Part shown: piece by piece, positions 15,529 to 27,036 of the stretch
How the letters are laid out: each line of letters begins with the position of its first letter
How positions within the stretch are numbered: position 1 is the stretch's first letter
Assembly: GCA_036346275.1 (NCBI GenBank)
Contig: JAYEVK010000094.1
Location: 62,001 to 126,000, forward strand
Length of the DNA: 64,000 nt
Origin: Otatea glauca
Taxonomy: Eukaryota; Streptophyta; Magnoliopsida; Poales; Poaceae
Direction of reading: 5' to 3'
The notes under the pieces: model-generated
What the model saw: only the letters and a program-made list of their open reading frames with translations
Databases searched by the model: none
What the model was told of the DNA's origin: nothing
Made by a program: the position numbers and the translations under genes

Positions 15529-18379
15529 TTACTCCGATTTGTCCTCAGAGTTGATCTGCTGGGTTAGTAACAGCAGCCCCAGCGACGCGAAGACGGATAG
15601 AACGGTAGAGGTGTAGCCAAGAACAAGCAGTGCTCCCTTGAGTGACTGAGATGGATAAAAGGGCACGACACAAGTTAGCAGTCGGACAAGTGAAACGGAA
15701 CTCACAAGTAACCTTGTAAATCTTCAGATTCTTATGTTATTACCTTGGCAAGCTGCATCGAGTTGTTGTTCGCGTATTGCATCGATCTGTCTGGTATGCT
15801 TTGCACGCCTTGGGCTAGTTGCCAGGACAGAAACCTAAATCAGAAAATAAATGTGAGATGTTACTATATCCTCAAATGCTAGACATATGTTAAACCATCT
15901 ATTTGGTTTATCATTTATATCATCACAGAGAGGAGTCTGTGCAATTGAATTACCTAATGCACATGCCTAAGCGCTGATCAATAATATAACATACGAAGCA
16001 TGATGTGCATGTATCTTCAATTAATTTGATACCGTTAGAATGCCAATCTGTAAATTGATATTGACCAACAGCCTGTTGTTCATACAAATTTGGATAATGA
16101 TAAGATAGCAAATCATCCAACATAGAATCTAATCAGTATAAAATATGTACTATGAGATGCGTGCAACTCAAATATGAGAAATTGACAACTATATTCAACC
16201 ATCTACTTACTTATTGATCTTGACCAAAAGTGGTATATGGCACGTTCTTTAACATAAACTAAATTGCATGCACTGACCAAAAAAATTACGATTATCCTTA
16301 TATAATTGCTTCAATGGAAGTATGGGTCTGGAAGTTACCCAAAAACCAGTCCAACTGCAGCACCAATATTGGCCTTTTCTGCGGTCAATTCGAATTCAAG
16401 TTCTCCAAACTGGCAAGATAAGGGCATGAGAATTAAACCATGTACAAAGTACACATAAGGGTGCTTAAAGCAGGGTTCACAAAACTGTTTTTGAAAAAAC
16501 CGCTCGAAATTCGAAAATCGGAAATATCGAGTCGAAAATCGTCAGAAACCGAAGGGTTAAGAAATAAAAAAATTTGAAAAAGAAAAAGAAAAACCGGACC
16601 GACCAATTGAATGTTCCTTAGAGCCGATTTTTGAGCGATTTCATCGAAAATCGAGCGGTTTTCACCGATTTTCAACCGGTTTACGTCGCATAATTTTTTT
16701 TCGATTTTTTTTTTTGAACTAGACCAGTTTTGAATCTCGAGCCGACGCGGTACGGTCGAAAACCGCGGTTTTGTGAACCCTGGCTTAAAGTGCAGAGAGG
16801 CCCTTACCTTCAGCTTTCTTTTTTCTTTCATAGCTTGTATTTCAGATTGAATTACTGGGCGTTTCGATAGCAGCTTACCATTCTTGATCATCGTTTCAGC
16901 AATCTAAAAAGGGTACAACAAAAGCATGTTACATTTGCACAAACCTGTGTGGTTCAACCTTTTGATAAATCACTAAAGACTGGATGCAAGATAATCTAGC
17001 AATGAGGCGGAAAAAGAATCCATGCTGAAGCATCAAAACACGATGAATTTGATAGTTTTCTCTTCTGCCTCCAGAGGTAGGATTCTTTCTGAAATATGTA
17101 CATGACTCTTAACACTTCCCATTAATGCACCTACATTCCAGATGTTTTTGTTCTGTTGCAAGTTGCAACTAATTTTACCCAAATGTCGACATGGAACTAA
17201 ATGCTTACTGAGTATTGACCCCAATCGTAACATCGATATGATCTCATGTTTCGGACATATCATCGAATTGTTAGCCAGCACCAAGCAAATGTACACAATT
17301 TAATTCAACAATAGCAGCATGGATAGAGTGTGAGTAAGTGGCTAACCGTCTTGAGCTCTCCCTTGCCATACTGTCCCATTGACTGAAACCTCCTTCCAGC
17401 TGACACCAGCCGCTTGCCAAATGCTACGCTATGTAAAGCAAACAGCAAGGAACACAACCTTCAATCAAGAAACCATGTTGCATGAAACACAACTGTTGAC
17501 AATATACAGATGCAATCCATGCCTGATTTGGCACTGCCCGTCAGGTAGGGCTCCATTGACGGCAGCTGCTTGGCAAGGCTATTTGATGCCGATGTGTCAG
17601 CCATCTCCCATGCCCTTGCAAGATTCAGTAGCAGATCACCCACTTCTTGGCCACACTATCTCTCGGCAAAGAAACAACAACATGAATGATGCAATTACGT
17701 GGTTGTTGTAAAATCAATTTACATTACATGTAATCAATGAATTCCTTTGTACCTACCTCATCAAGAACAGGGCCATTGGAGAGATCAAATGCCGCATCAT
17801 TGAGCTTCAACAAGCAACCAAACAAAACTTGTTCGATGAAATTAACCAAACTAGAATTGCTAATTACAATTCAAACATGCTGGTATTGCCTCACTGCTGC
17901 TATTTGAGTGCAATTTTTTTGACATTACGTGGACAAAATCGTATCTTTAGCAAGCATATTGATGACTTCGAATCGGAACTGGGTGGGGGTAGCGGCTGCT
18001 TACGTCGAGGCGAAGGTCGCGGGGGAGCTGGGAGAGGAACTTGGGCGGGAGAACCAAGCAATCCTACCAATAAAACAATGCAATTAAAACCGTTTGGATC
18101 CACGGATTATGTTAAATCCTCAAGTTAAAGTGGATTTGAGGCACTAGAGTGGCTCACCGCGAGTTCTTGAAGAAGGGGCAGGACAGGCTCCTCGTCGGGG
18201 TTATCGTCGCCGGGAGAGGAAGTGTCGGAGGTGAGGGGTTTGGGGGAGTCGGAGGAGACGGCGAGTACAGGTGGCGGTGACCTACTCCGCCGGAGAAGGA
18301 AGCGGGAGGGGCGGGAGGAGGAGGCGGCGGCGGGAAGAAGCGAGGCGAGAAGTGGGCGGCGGAGGACGGCCGTGGCCAT
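15529..18379 (-). CDS. Conserved plant protein of unknown function, probably plastid, with one C-terminal membrane segment
   Basis: Nine exons: 18158-18379, 18004-18063, 17757-17804, 17523-17655, 17347-17423, 16808-16903, 16339-16409, 15744-15834 and 15529-15645. The model gives 304 aa and closes in frame. The first 45 residues are rich in Ala, Ser and Arg with almost no acidic residues, like a chloroplast transit peptide. The middle is hydrophilic, with a helical KEKRKLK region. A hydrophobic stretch near the C-terminus (LLVLGYTSTVLSVFASLGLL) could span a membrane once. I do not recognise the family. Intron 4 appears to be GC-AG, because the exon ends TCAG before GCATGG. The intron between exons 6 and 7 contains a hAT element with perfect duplications. 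Exon structure is well supported; function is not. Confidence 0.8.
16471..16782. mobile_element. Non-autonomous hAT element, 312 bp (hAT-1)
   Basis: Perfect 8-bp duplications GCTTAAAG lie at 16463-16470 and 16783-16790. Terminal inverted repeats are CAGGGTTCACAAAAC. The interior is filled with the word CGAAAACCG and its complement, resembling transposase-binding arrays. It is inside an intron of the unknown plastid-type gene. Confidence 0.95.
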
Positions 18380-18636
18380 TCGGAAACGGCTGTGTGTTTT
18401 GTTTTTCGCTCTCAAGTCTCCGTATTGTTTTTTGTTTTGGAAACCGAAAGTTCTGGTTTGTGTGCTAGGGGCTAGGCTAGGGCCCACGCTATCTCCTCTC
18501 TTCCAATGGAATTTGGCCAAAATCCAATTTTTCACATCTTTTTCCCAAGTTAACCACACCAGAAAAATGAAAAACAATGGCAGAAAATACGTGCAGACTA
18601 TATACCATTCTGTACAAGGCTACAAAGGAAACAGCT

Positions 18637-18828
18637 GCGGGCCGAGCCTTGCTCGATTTGTGGGAGCGCACTCTGTCCGTCTGTGTTCGAGCGCCCGCTC
18701 GATAGGGACGTACGTGGTGTCGAGTGCAAACTTGTGTGCGTGTGTACATTAGGATGTGTTTGTAACTCGATAATTGTTCTTCTTCTTTTTAGTGAATACT
18801 AGAGCTCTTGATCATTTTTTTAAAAAAA
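18637..18828 (+). mobile_element. SINE with tRNA-like head (SINE-1)
   Basis: Flanked by 15-bp target duplications beginning ACAAAGGAAAC (18622-18636 and 18829-18843), 14 of 15 matching. It shares GAG.CTTGCTCGAT, GTTCGAG (B-box core), GTCGAGTGCAA and a TTCTT-rich tail with the copy at 53945-54126. Confidence 0.75.
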
Positions 18829-19033
18829 ACAAAGGAAACGGCTTAACACTGGAAATAAAACCGGGCTTCGTGAATTGAGGCCCCTGTAGTCCTATGTGTT
18901 CATAAATCTGATTAGTACAAGTGCAATGCTCTAAGCCTCTGACAGCATACTTCCATGCATTAAAAATCCTCGAGCTGCCGTTTGGAACACGCGAATTCTT
19001 CCAGAATTTTATCACCCTATTATAATTAATTAA

Positions 19034-19404
19034 GAGTAAATTTTATAAAACCTTAGATTTTGCGGTTATTGTTGTACAAAATCCTAGGTATTATGCTTCG
19101 TGTCATTTAACTTCAGGTCTCATGATCATAACATTTCACAAAACCCCACCTCATTAAAATTACAACATAAATCGCGACCGCACAAGACGACAGTGAACTG
19201 TTCTCCTTGCTCGATGCCTCCAATCACATGACGGAGAACCTCGCACGCCACTGCTTGTAGCACCTTATCTTCATTGTGGCTATAATACCTGGGATTCTAT
19301 GAAATATTGTAACTATAATACCTGAGGTTAAATAACATAAATCACAATATCTAAGATTTTGTGCAACAACAAACGTAAAACCTAGAATTTTATGAAATTG
19401 ACTC
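19034..19404. mobile_element. Mutator-type MITE with about 100-bp inverted arms
   Basis: Perfect 9-bp duplications ATTAATTAA lie at 19025-19033 and 19405-19413. The arms start GAGTAAATTTTATAAAA and GAGTCAATTTCATAAAA and remain complementary for about 100 bp. No ORF of note. Confidence 0.9.
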
Positions 19405-19510
19405 ATTAATTAATTCACACCGCAGAGTCATCAACAAATGTAATAGCCAGTTAAGCACTAATAAACCAAACTCCAGATGGGCCCAAACTTGAAGCCCAAT
19501 GCAGCACAGT

Positions 19511-19975
19511 CTATGCCTCGGGCCTAAGGATGCCATTGACCACGGACAAGCCCACGACGACCCCGAGCGCCTCGGCACCGGCCACCACCCCGGCCTGTAC
19601 CAGCCCGTCTCCGGCGAGCTCCGCGCCGGCCACCAGCTGCAGCCCCTCCCCGGCGACCTCCCTCACCTCCTTCCCTGCCCCCACCACCGTCTTCTTCACC
19701 GCCTTCCCGCCGACAGCCGCAGCCTCCGCCGCCGCCTCCTCCACCTCCCGCACCGCCTCCGCGGCGGCCTCCTCCGCCCGCTCCAGTTTCTTCCGGATGC
19801 CGAAGAGCCCGATGTCCGCAGCGTTCGCGGGCGGCGCCGCCCCCGCGGCGGACAGCAGGAGGAGGACAGCCGAGCGCCGGTCGAGCCGCACGGCGGAGGC
19901 GGCGACGCAGCGGCGGCGGCGGCGGGCGGCTGGGGCGGCGTGGAGGGCGACGCTGGAGGCAGTGGAGATGGCCAT
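19511..19975 (-). CDS. Predicted thylakoid-lumen protein with Tat-type signal
   Basis: Single exon, 154 aa from the ATG at 19975. An in-frame ATG further upstream (20164) would add 63 residues unlike a transit peptide. Residues 1-30 form an Arg/Ala/Ser-rich plastid transit region. A twin arginine (LDRRSAVLLLLSAAG) then precedes a hydrophobic core and a PPANA|AD lumen-peptidase-like site, the layout of thylakoid proteins using the Tat route. The mature part starts DIGLFGIRKKLE. It is an Ala/Glu/Val-rich helix likely to be coiled coil, and ends with a mildly hydrophobic glycine-rich segment. The family is not recognised and the job is unknown. The gene is very GC-rich, which produces long opposite-strand reading frames that are not genes. 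Localisation is inferred from the signal. Confidence 0.75.
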   Translation of the reverse strand: MAISTASSVALHAAPAARRRRRCVAASAVRLDRRSAVLLLLSAAGAAPPANAADIGLFGIRKKLERAEEAAAEAVREVEEAAAEAAAVGGKAVKKTVVGAGKEVREVAGEGLQLVAGAELAGDGLVQAGVVAGAEALGVVVGLSVVNGILRPEA

Positions 19976-20898
19976 GGTGGTGAGGGCTTGGTGGTCTCGG
20001 CGTCTGCTTGGGCGTGCGAACGAGTGGTGAGTGGCGCGGAGGCTGTCTAGTGTAGGATGTGGTGGACCGGCGTGGCGCCAACGAGAAGGAGACATGTCAC
20101 ACAAGTGGCTCTCGTTGCTTTTCTCATTCCTTTTCCTTTCTGTGAGAATAGAATCTCTCACCATTTTTTCTTCTAATAATCTCTCGCCATTGTTGCAATT
20201 GGCTGTAGGCTAGAAAAATAATCTGTCGATCATTTGAAGAAAAATAAGCTGGTATGAGCAGTAGGCGGCATTACCAACCTGTTTGCTGAAAGTGGAACAA
20301 ATCTGTCACTGGTCAGTTAATTACCTCTCGTATTCTTTCAAAAAAAAAAGTTAATGGTCTCTCGTGGTAAGTTTCATGTGGAACTATGGTTGAGAAGTTC
20401 TGAAATTTGCGTACGTTTACTCTCAGATGTAATATTGTCTGTCAGCAATTCAGTATTGCACTGAACATTTCCAGCATACCGGATGGATCCAGCATAATTT
20501 CTACTATAATGATTCAGGAACCATCTCAAACATCTCCAAAGAGTAGTAAGCATATCTTCAGCCAACACTTTGGGCAACAAACAGCCACCCGAATTGCAGG
20601 GGAACTGAAAAAATGCAGTTCCAAGAGAAAAGAACTATGGAACACTGATTACTGGCAACCCAAAACTGTTCGGTTATAGTTCACTTCATCAAATATACAC
20701 CAGATAGCGACTAATAAATTTCCCACGCGTACAAAGATACATCGGGTCTGCGATGCTAAATCAGAAAGATGTATCTCCTGTCCTGCTCTTGCAATGCGCT
20801 CTGACGAGTAATCGGCGCCTCCTTGGTTGCATGCAATTCGCATTGGAAGGAAGCATTTCGTACCTACAGCAAGTTTCTCCTACGTGAAGCGAACTCCG
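19976..20898. other. Spacer between two plastid-protein genes
   Basis: Holds the 5' flank of the lumenal-protein gene and, at its right, the 3' UTR of the RRM gene. Mostly AT-rich, no repeats or genes recognised. Confidence 0.4.
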
Positions 20899-23135
20899 CT
20901 AGTATTTCTTTCCAAGGGCCAAGTTGACCCTGATCTCCCTGCCTTCTATTTCCTGCAAGATGGCGTTATTATTCAGTTCAATTGTGTCCCGCCAATTCGT
21001 GTCATTGCAAACTCCGAAAAATTTGCATCGAGTGAACAACGAAGTTCTAAGCAGAATCCTAGTTAAGAAAATAATCTTCGTTTGTGCAAGGATTTCGATC
21101 ACATGAAAGGACAGGTAAAAACTAAGTCTTTCAATTCCAGGATGGCATGCAGTATTCGTTAATTCAAAAAACTTTTTTTGCAATGAGATTTCTACCGCTT
21201 ATATATCAAACACATTTCAATCACTATACAATTATCTGAAATCGTCCATTGGTTCATTTTTGCATTTGAAAGCTTTACTAGTCTAGTCGCACTGTTAGCT
21301 CTAGTACGTAGTTAGTACTGGAATCGCGATTCAGAACTTTGCATTCAGAGAAAACACAATGCAATTTGTCATAAACCAAGCAGAAGGGAAATGGTGAAAA
21401 ATGCCATTTACTATTCCATTGAGCGAGGAAAGAGCCTCGTCCATCTCCTCCTTGGTGGAGTAGCAGACGAAACCGTAGCCCCGGGACCGGCCTGTCTCGC
21501 CATCGTAGAGCACCCGTGCGCCTACCACGTTGCCGCACTTCTGGAATGCAGTGGTCAGCATCTCCGAGGTGACCGTCCAGGACAGGTTGCCGACGAAGAG
21601 CTTGTGTTCAGTCTCCGGGTACAGCGGCAGCTTCGGCTTGGGCTTGTCGGCGAAGTTCACCCTCATTGTGCGGCCACTGTACAGCTGAAGGGATCAAATC
21701 CGTAAGGAACTCAGCTGATCGATGAAAGAATAACTGAAGAAGTATATATGGAATATGGGCTGATAATTGGAGTACTCACGCTGCCGTCAAGGTTCTTGAT
21801 AACTTGTTCACAGTCTTCAACTGTGCTCATGGTCACAAAGGCGAACCCTCGGCTTCTTCCCGTAGTCCGATCGTACAGCACCTAAAAATGGAGGTGTTGC
21901 TATCTCAAACCAACCATTGTAGGCCAAGTCTGATGAGCCCTACTGATGATCAATAGATCAAGTATCCTTCTTGTTCTAGAAACAACTATTAATTAATTTT
22001 GAAAGCAGGATTTTTTTTTATGTCTGTTGTTTGAGCAATTAATGACGAGGCTTCAGATTGCAGCACAGGTGTGTAATGTGTTACTGTATGTCTCGTTACG
22101 TAAAATACCCATTGGCACCATATACAATTTGCAGACACTTGAAAATTAAACTACTTGACAAGTCATACTACACATAGAATCTAACCTATAATATCATTTA
22201 CTACATTACTACTGCCTTAGGTGGACGTCAGATTGATGCACCTGCAAAGTTAATTTCGCACTAATTTTTTTACAGAAACAGCTACGGATCGGCTGTGGTT
22301 GCTAAGCATTGAGTGGATTGAATTGTCAGTACTGTGCAACGACAGTTTGATTCATCCAATCCAATCATAGAAGAGTAAACCTTTTTCCTCCCCGAAATTT
22401 TTGACAGAAGCAGCTACGGACTGCGGTTGCTAAGCATTGATTGAATTGTACTGTTAGTCTGTGCAACGAAAATTTGATTCATCCAATCCAATTATACACG
22501 AGTGAACTTTTATGTGCTATAATGTACAGGTTGTGCAGTATCAAAAATGCACACTTCGATATTATTTGCTAAAGCTTGAGTTTTTTCACAAGCAAAGTTG
22601 ACTAAAGAAACTCCATTTTAGTAAACAGTACCTCGACCATCTCGGGGCTGGCGTACTCCTGCACAATGCCAGCAAGCTGCGCGCTGTCGCAGTTATACGG
22701 CAGGTTCCCGAAGTACAGCTTGGTGGTGCTACTCGCCGCCTCCGCCGCGCCGCCCTCCTCCTCGCTGCCACCCGAACTAGCCTCCACAACCCCACCCTGC
22801 TCCTCCTCTTCTTGCACAACCTCGTCTTGATCTTCCTCTTGCAATTGTGCCTCGACTCCCTCTACCTCTTCCTCCTGCTCCTGGACAGCCGTGGCCGCGG
22901 CCTCCTCCTGCGAAACCATCGCGGTGACCGCGAGCACGCGCCTCCGCGCCACCGGCGCGACGGGCGCCGCGATGTGGTCGGAGAGGAGGCGGTGCTGGTG
23001 GTGGTGCGCGCGCGCCGGGCGGGGGAACACGGACGCGTACTGGAGCTGATGCTGCGTCCCGGCGGCGTCGGACGGGAGCTTGGGACAGGGGAGGCGTAGG
23101 GCCGCGTGCGCCGTGGAGAGGCAGGAGTTGGCCAT
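20899..23135 (-). CDS. Chloroplast ribonucleoprotein with two RRM domains
   Basis: Four exons: 22632-23135, 21780-21881, 21412-21684 and 20899-20952, giving 310 aa. All junctions are GT-AG and in phase. Layout: plastid transit peptide (about 1-75, ending near RRRVLAVTAMV), a long Glu-rich acidic linker (about 78-130), RRM1 (RNP2 LYFGNL; RNP1 SRGFAFV) and RRM2 (RNP2 LFVGNL; RNP1 SRGYGFV), ending LALGKKY. This is the cp29/cp31/cp33 family of nuclear-encoded stromal RNA-binding proteins that stabilise and help edit chloroplast mRNAs. The ATG at 23135 is preferred; an in-frame ATG at 23300 precedes a stretch unlike a transit peptide. The last exon has only 18 codons and is easily missed: reading through the preceding donor gives a false C-terminus. 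The first intron contains a tandem duplication. Confidence 0.92.
22273..22506. repeat. Tandem duplication inside the RRM-gene intron
   Basis: Two diverged copies, about 22273-22380 and 22404-22506. Both run from CAG(A)AGCAGCTACGG-like through TTGCTAAGCATTGA to TTGATTCATCCAATCCAAT. Confidence 0.8.
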
Positions 23136-25257
23136 GGCGTCCGGCAAGGCGATGGAGTGGAAAGGGAGGTAGCACAGGTCGACGGTGTACTGTAATAGCG
23201 CGAGGCTCGCTGTGTCTGTGCGATGTGGAGGGGCACAAGGCCAGTGGGAAGGGATGATGGAAGACGGGATAAGGGGTGGTTTAATATGGGCCATTGACAT
23301 GTGGGTCCGTTAATCTGGTATTTCTAACGAGATTCTTTTTCTTCTTTCCGCGGCGCCTGGCTCTCACCTAAACCCTAGTTTCTCTCTTGAATTATTATCT
23401 TTTTCTAATGCTCTCTTGTACAGTAGCGGCTCATATATGAAACCTAAAACCAGGATGCAAGGTGGATTAATTCATTCCATCAACATACGAGCAAACCTGA
23501 TAACCTAATACATAATTGATTTGTCACTCCCACATCCACGCTTTTCAAGGCGCCTCCTCAACCTTGACTCCAATAGTCCGAATACATCGTGTTTTTCCAT
23601 GCACAAATTCTTCTTGACCTAATCCATTTAGGCCTTCCGCTATGGTTTTTTAAACCGCTCATGTTTCCAGTTTTGGGCAAATGACTGCATTGCCCCCAAC
23701 CGACGTTTCCCGATTCCTTCGCCTCAAAGCATCGCCGACGCTTTGTAACCTTCTATGTGGCTCCAACGACTTCCCATCAATTCTCTCATGCATCCGGATC
23801 TACCGAACCGTCCTTCCTCGCTTGCAAATAGGCCCAAATCACTCGACACAAAATACGTCCCGCGTGACTTTGACGACTTATACCTTCCATAGTTCTTGTC
23901 CATCTTGTGCCTTAGTCGAGTCCAACCATCCCACCCGTTTTTTCATGACCGCACTGGATCTTGGTTCTCCCAACCAAGTCCCGGTCCATCTCGCCATCGA
24001 CCATAGTTGACTCCGGGACCACTTGCACAGTAATAGACTAAGCAAATTATATCCGAGCACAAGTTCGTTCCAACTTGACCTACATCAGTTTATAAACACA
24101 TTATGTGACACATATGGACCTATCCTCAACACCTTAAACTAATTCACAACTCAACCTAACAATTTTGACCAAGGTCGATACTACCGTCAACTAAAAGTCG
24201 ACACTACCAATTCCACCGGTGCTATTGCACATTTAATGACGGTACTACCTTTCTTAACCTTCAACCAAAGCACCTTCTTTGGAAAAATAACTACGCCAAC
24301 TAAAACTCAATACTACCGGAAATTAGTGCTACCGTCAACCAAAGCTCGGTACTAAAAACTCTATCGGTGCTACCACACTTTCAACGGTGGTATTACTCTT
24401 CTTAACTTCAACGAAAACACTTTCTCTAGTTAATAACTACCGCTAACTAAAACTTGGTACCACCAGACCGCCAACCAAAGTACAGTGCTACTGCACTTTG
24501 AATGACAATAGTACCTTTTTTAACCTGATAGCACTCAAATTTTTAGGAAACGTAACTTCGACTCAACGTAGACTCCCAAAACTAGCACTTTGATTATCAA
24601 ATATGCTTCACAAGTCACGGGGTGACCTGCACGCGTGTGGTTGGTCTCACACTTCTTCTCGAGCGCGTGTGTGGTAGGTCTCCTTGCTGTAGCATCACAA
24701 AAATCCGAGCAAGATTATTCAGGTCCTCTGTCAACCACGTTTTCCATTTATTCTCAGCTATTTTTGGGGGCGGTAAGTTTAGAACATCAATTTTCAAAAT
24801 CGTCGGTATTGGTTGCTATTTAACCTATTGTGGCCAGTGGCCATCTTCGATTGCCAATTCGATGGTGTGGATCGTATTTGTTCTGGAGTTTATCTCCAAA
24901 ACACATGTTAACATGTTATTGTATTATTGTATCCTTCATGGAACATATCCGATTGCTAGCGTCAATGTAATACTATAGAAATAATCCATGCAAAGCTACT
25001 ACCATAAAGAACAATTCAGTTAGCATTTTTTTCATCAAAGGTTTTTGTATGCCAAACAGAGAATAAACATCCTACAATACAACAAACTCAAAAAAAAAAT
25101 ACAGTACAACAAGAAGAACAAATCATAACAAATTAAATTGGTTAAAAATGAAGAACTGTAAACAAAAACCTAAGCAAACAATCACAATTCACAATATATA
25201 GTCCATGCATCCTGCCGCGCTCCTTCCATGTAGTCCATGCATGCGCCGCGTCTTCCA
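23136..25257. other. Intergenic region with a degenerate tandem array
   Basis: The left part is the RRM gene 5' flank. Between about 24170 and 24525 a unit of roughly 120-130 bp recurs about three times, with varied phrases such as CTACCGTCAAC, GGTGCTAC and TTAACCTTCAAC. About 24620-25240 looks like unique AT-rich sequence leading to the C2 gene's 3' end. No gene recognised. Confidence 0.45.
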
Positions 25258-26082
25258 TTACCTGTCCCACTCCGCGCTGCCGCAGAAGCAGGAGCCACGG
25301 CGCCGCCTCCGCGGCCCGCCGCGGTGGCTGTCTTCCCTCCGGCCCGGCGACAGATCGGCCCTCCACTTCTCGAGCGTTAGCTCCAGCTTCCTCTGCTCGA
25401 CGGCGGCGCCCCTAGCGTCCAGCGGCCCGGAGTGCTCGACAAACGACACCGGCTGTCGGCGCCCGTCGTCCAGCTCCTCCGCCTCGGTGTCCTCGGCGAT
25501 CTTGCAGAGCGACGCCGGCCTCTTCATCACGAGGTCCTTCACGGCGAACGCGTCGGGGGAGTCGGGCGCGTTGTAGAGGGGCACAGTGCGCGCGTGGGTG
25601 GCATCCAGCAGCGCCACCGCCACGTTCACGATGCCCTGCGGCCGGAGCGACCGCGGGCGCCGGAGCTGCAGGGCCGCCACCTGCCGGCTGGTGGGCCCGT
25701 GGTTGGATGACATTGCCCCAGAGGGGCGCACGAACGTGCTGATCACAATCCGCGTGCGGCCGAGAACGGGGTCCGCGCCGAGGCTCCGCGCGGCGCGCAC
25801 CTCGACGGTGACGGCGGCCGTGTCGGACCGCAGGAAGCCGGGGTCAACGCGGAACAGGAACCTGTCGTTCCACGTGGGGTCGGCGCCGCCGGTGCGGTCC
25901 ACGTCGGTGCGCAGGTTGTGTGCCTCGTCGGCCCAGGCCACGGCGTACGCGCGCACCCGGCGGCCGAGGCGGCAGTGCAGGTCCTGCGCGGAGATGACGG
26001 TGACCTCCAGCAGGTGGAGCGGGGACGGTGGCGGCGGCGGCGACCCCGAGCAGTCGTCACCGTGCCCACCGCCCACCGACAT
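25258..26082 (-). CDS. C2-domain protein (SRC2/BAP-like)
   Basis: One exon, 274 aa from the ATG at 26082; an in-frame ATG at 26115 would give 285 aa. After a short Gly/Pro-rich leader, residues about 20-150 form a single C2 domain: LHLLEVTVISAQDL, then RAYAVAW, DPTWNDRFLFRV and AVTVEVRAAR. Plant proteins with one N-terminal C2 domain like this bind calcium and/or membrane lipid and act in stress or defence signalling. The C-terminal half is a low-conservation basic tail (RRRRRGSCFCG). The gene is strongly GC-rich, which explains several long shadow frames on the other strand. The domain call is firm; the specific role is unknown. Confidence 0.82.
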   Translation of the reverse strand: MSVGGGHGDDCSGSPPPPPSPLHLLEVTVISAQDLHCRLGRRVRAYAVAWADEAHNLRTDVDRTGGADPTWNDRFLFRVDPGFLRSDTAAVTVEVRAARSLGADPVLGRTRIVISTFVRPSGAMSSNHGPTSRQVAALQLRRPRSLRPQGIVNVAVALLDATHARTVPLYNAPDSPDAFAVKDLVMKRPASLCKIAEDTEAEELDDGRRQPVSFVEHSGPLDARGAAVEQRKLELTLEKWRADLSPGRREDSHRGGPRRRRRGSCFCGSAEWDR

Positions 26083-26379
26083 CGCGCCGGCCGGAGAAGT
26101 ATTGACGTCAAGCACGAGACGCTACACAAAGAAAGGTGAGACGTACGTGGGCGTCAAGAGGAGGCAAATTAAAGGGTGAGGCGAAGACAAGTTGCGGGCC
26201 AAGTTTAGGGTCCTATGCCTGCGATCGATCGAGTTGGCTACAGCGCTGCAGCGTTTATATTTGGCGCGTTTCAGGTTGTGATACAGAGCATACATAATAC
26301 GCGTGTTCCATTTCATATCTCGTTAGTCTCATCAAAAATGTAATTAGTATCTGGAAGGAACGAGAGAAATCACAACGTT

Positions 26380-27036
26380 CGTCGTGCGAAATTTAGGAAA
26401 TTCGGTCGTGCGACGCTGCGCCGCGTGAAATTTGATTCGACGGATATTTCTGAAAAAAATGTGTAATTTCAGTTTTCTTTTTTTCTTTTTAAAAAGGCTG
26501 CTAGGAACCATCGACGAATCTATCTAAACGCATTTTTATTCTTTCTTTTTTTGCGTAATTTCGATTTTTTTGTTTTTTTTTAAAATGACCCGTTGGCGAA
26601 TCTGTGGACTACTATAAACCATCGTCGAATCTATATTTTTTTTTTGAGAAAACCGTAAATGGACCTAAACATAATTCTTTTGGGACTACTATAAACCGTC
26701 GGCGAATCTCTCTTTTTTTTTTTGAAGAAAATAGCGAAGGGACCTAAACATAATTTCGCTTGTCTTCGAGTCCAATATACTAAAAACCGATTTTTTGGGA
26801 CCTAAATATTTTTTTGTTTTTTTCGGATCCATTCCGCAAAAAACCATCGGAGGAGTTGAATGTAAACCGCAGAGGAACTTAAACGTAATTTCTCTTTTTT
26901 TCAAGTCCTCTATGTTAAAAACCGATCGAAGGACCTAAACATGATTTCAAATTTTCCAAAGTAAGGAGGGAGGAGACGTGGCATGGCTAGTTGAGACTTG
27001 AGCGCCAATCTCTCCAGCCTTATATAAAGGTATAGA
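26380..27036 (-). repeat. Dispersed repeat copy 1, possibly Helitron-like
   Basis: It shares ordered phrases with 45725-46540: CGTGTGAAATTT-like edge, GCTAGGAACCATC, GGACCTAAACATAATTTC, CAAATTTTC and a final A/T-rich block. Read on the minus strand it begins TCTATACCTTTATATAAG, similar to the TCTATAC starts of rice Helitrons. The expected A|T insertion context is not clear, so the class is tentative. Confidence 0.4.

Noticed and set aside
16433..16891. 152-codon minus-strand frame
   Set aside because: It joins a real 32-codon exon to intron and hAT-1 sequence.
19499..20050. Long plus-strand reading frames over the lumen-protein gene
   Set aside because: They are shadows of a GC-rich minus-strand gene; the minus frame has a coherent transit and Tat signal.
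21331..21411. C-terminal extension VNGIFHHFPS of the RRM protein
   Set aside because: Intron read-through past a GTAAAT donor; the true last exon (20899-20952) restores the family ending LALGKKY.
25586..26179. 197-codon plus-strand frame over the C2 gene
   Set aside because: Arg/Ala-rich antisense shadow; the minus strand encodes a clear C2 domain.
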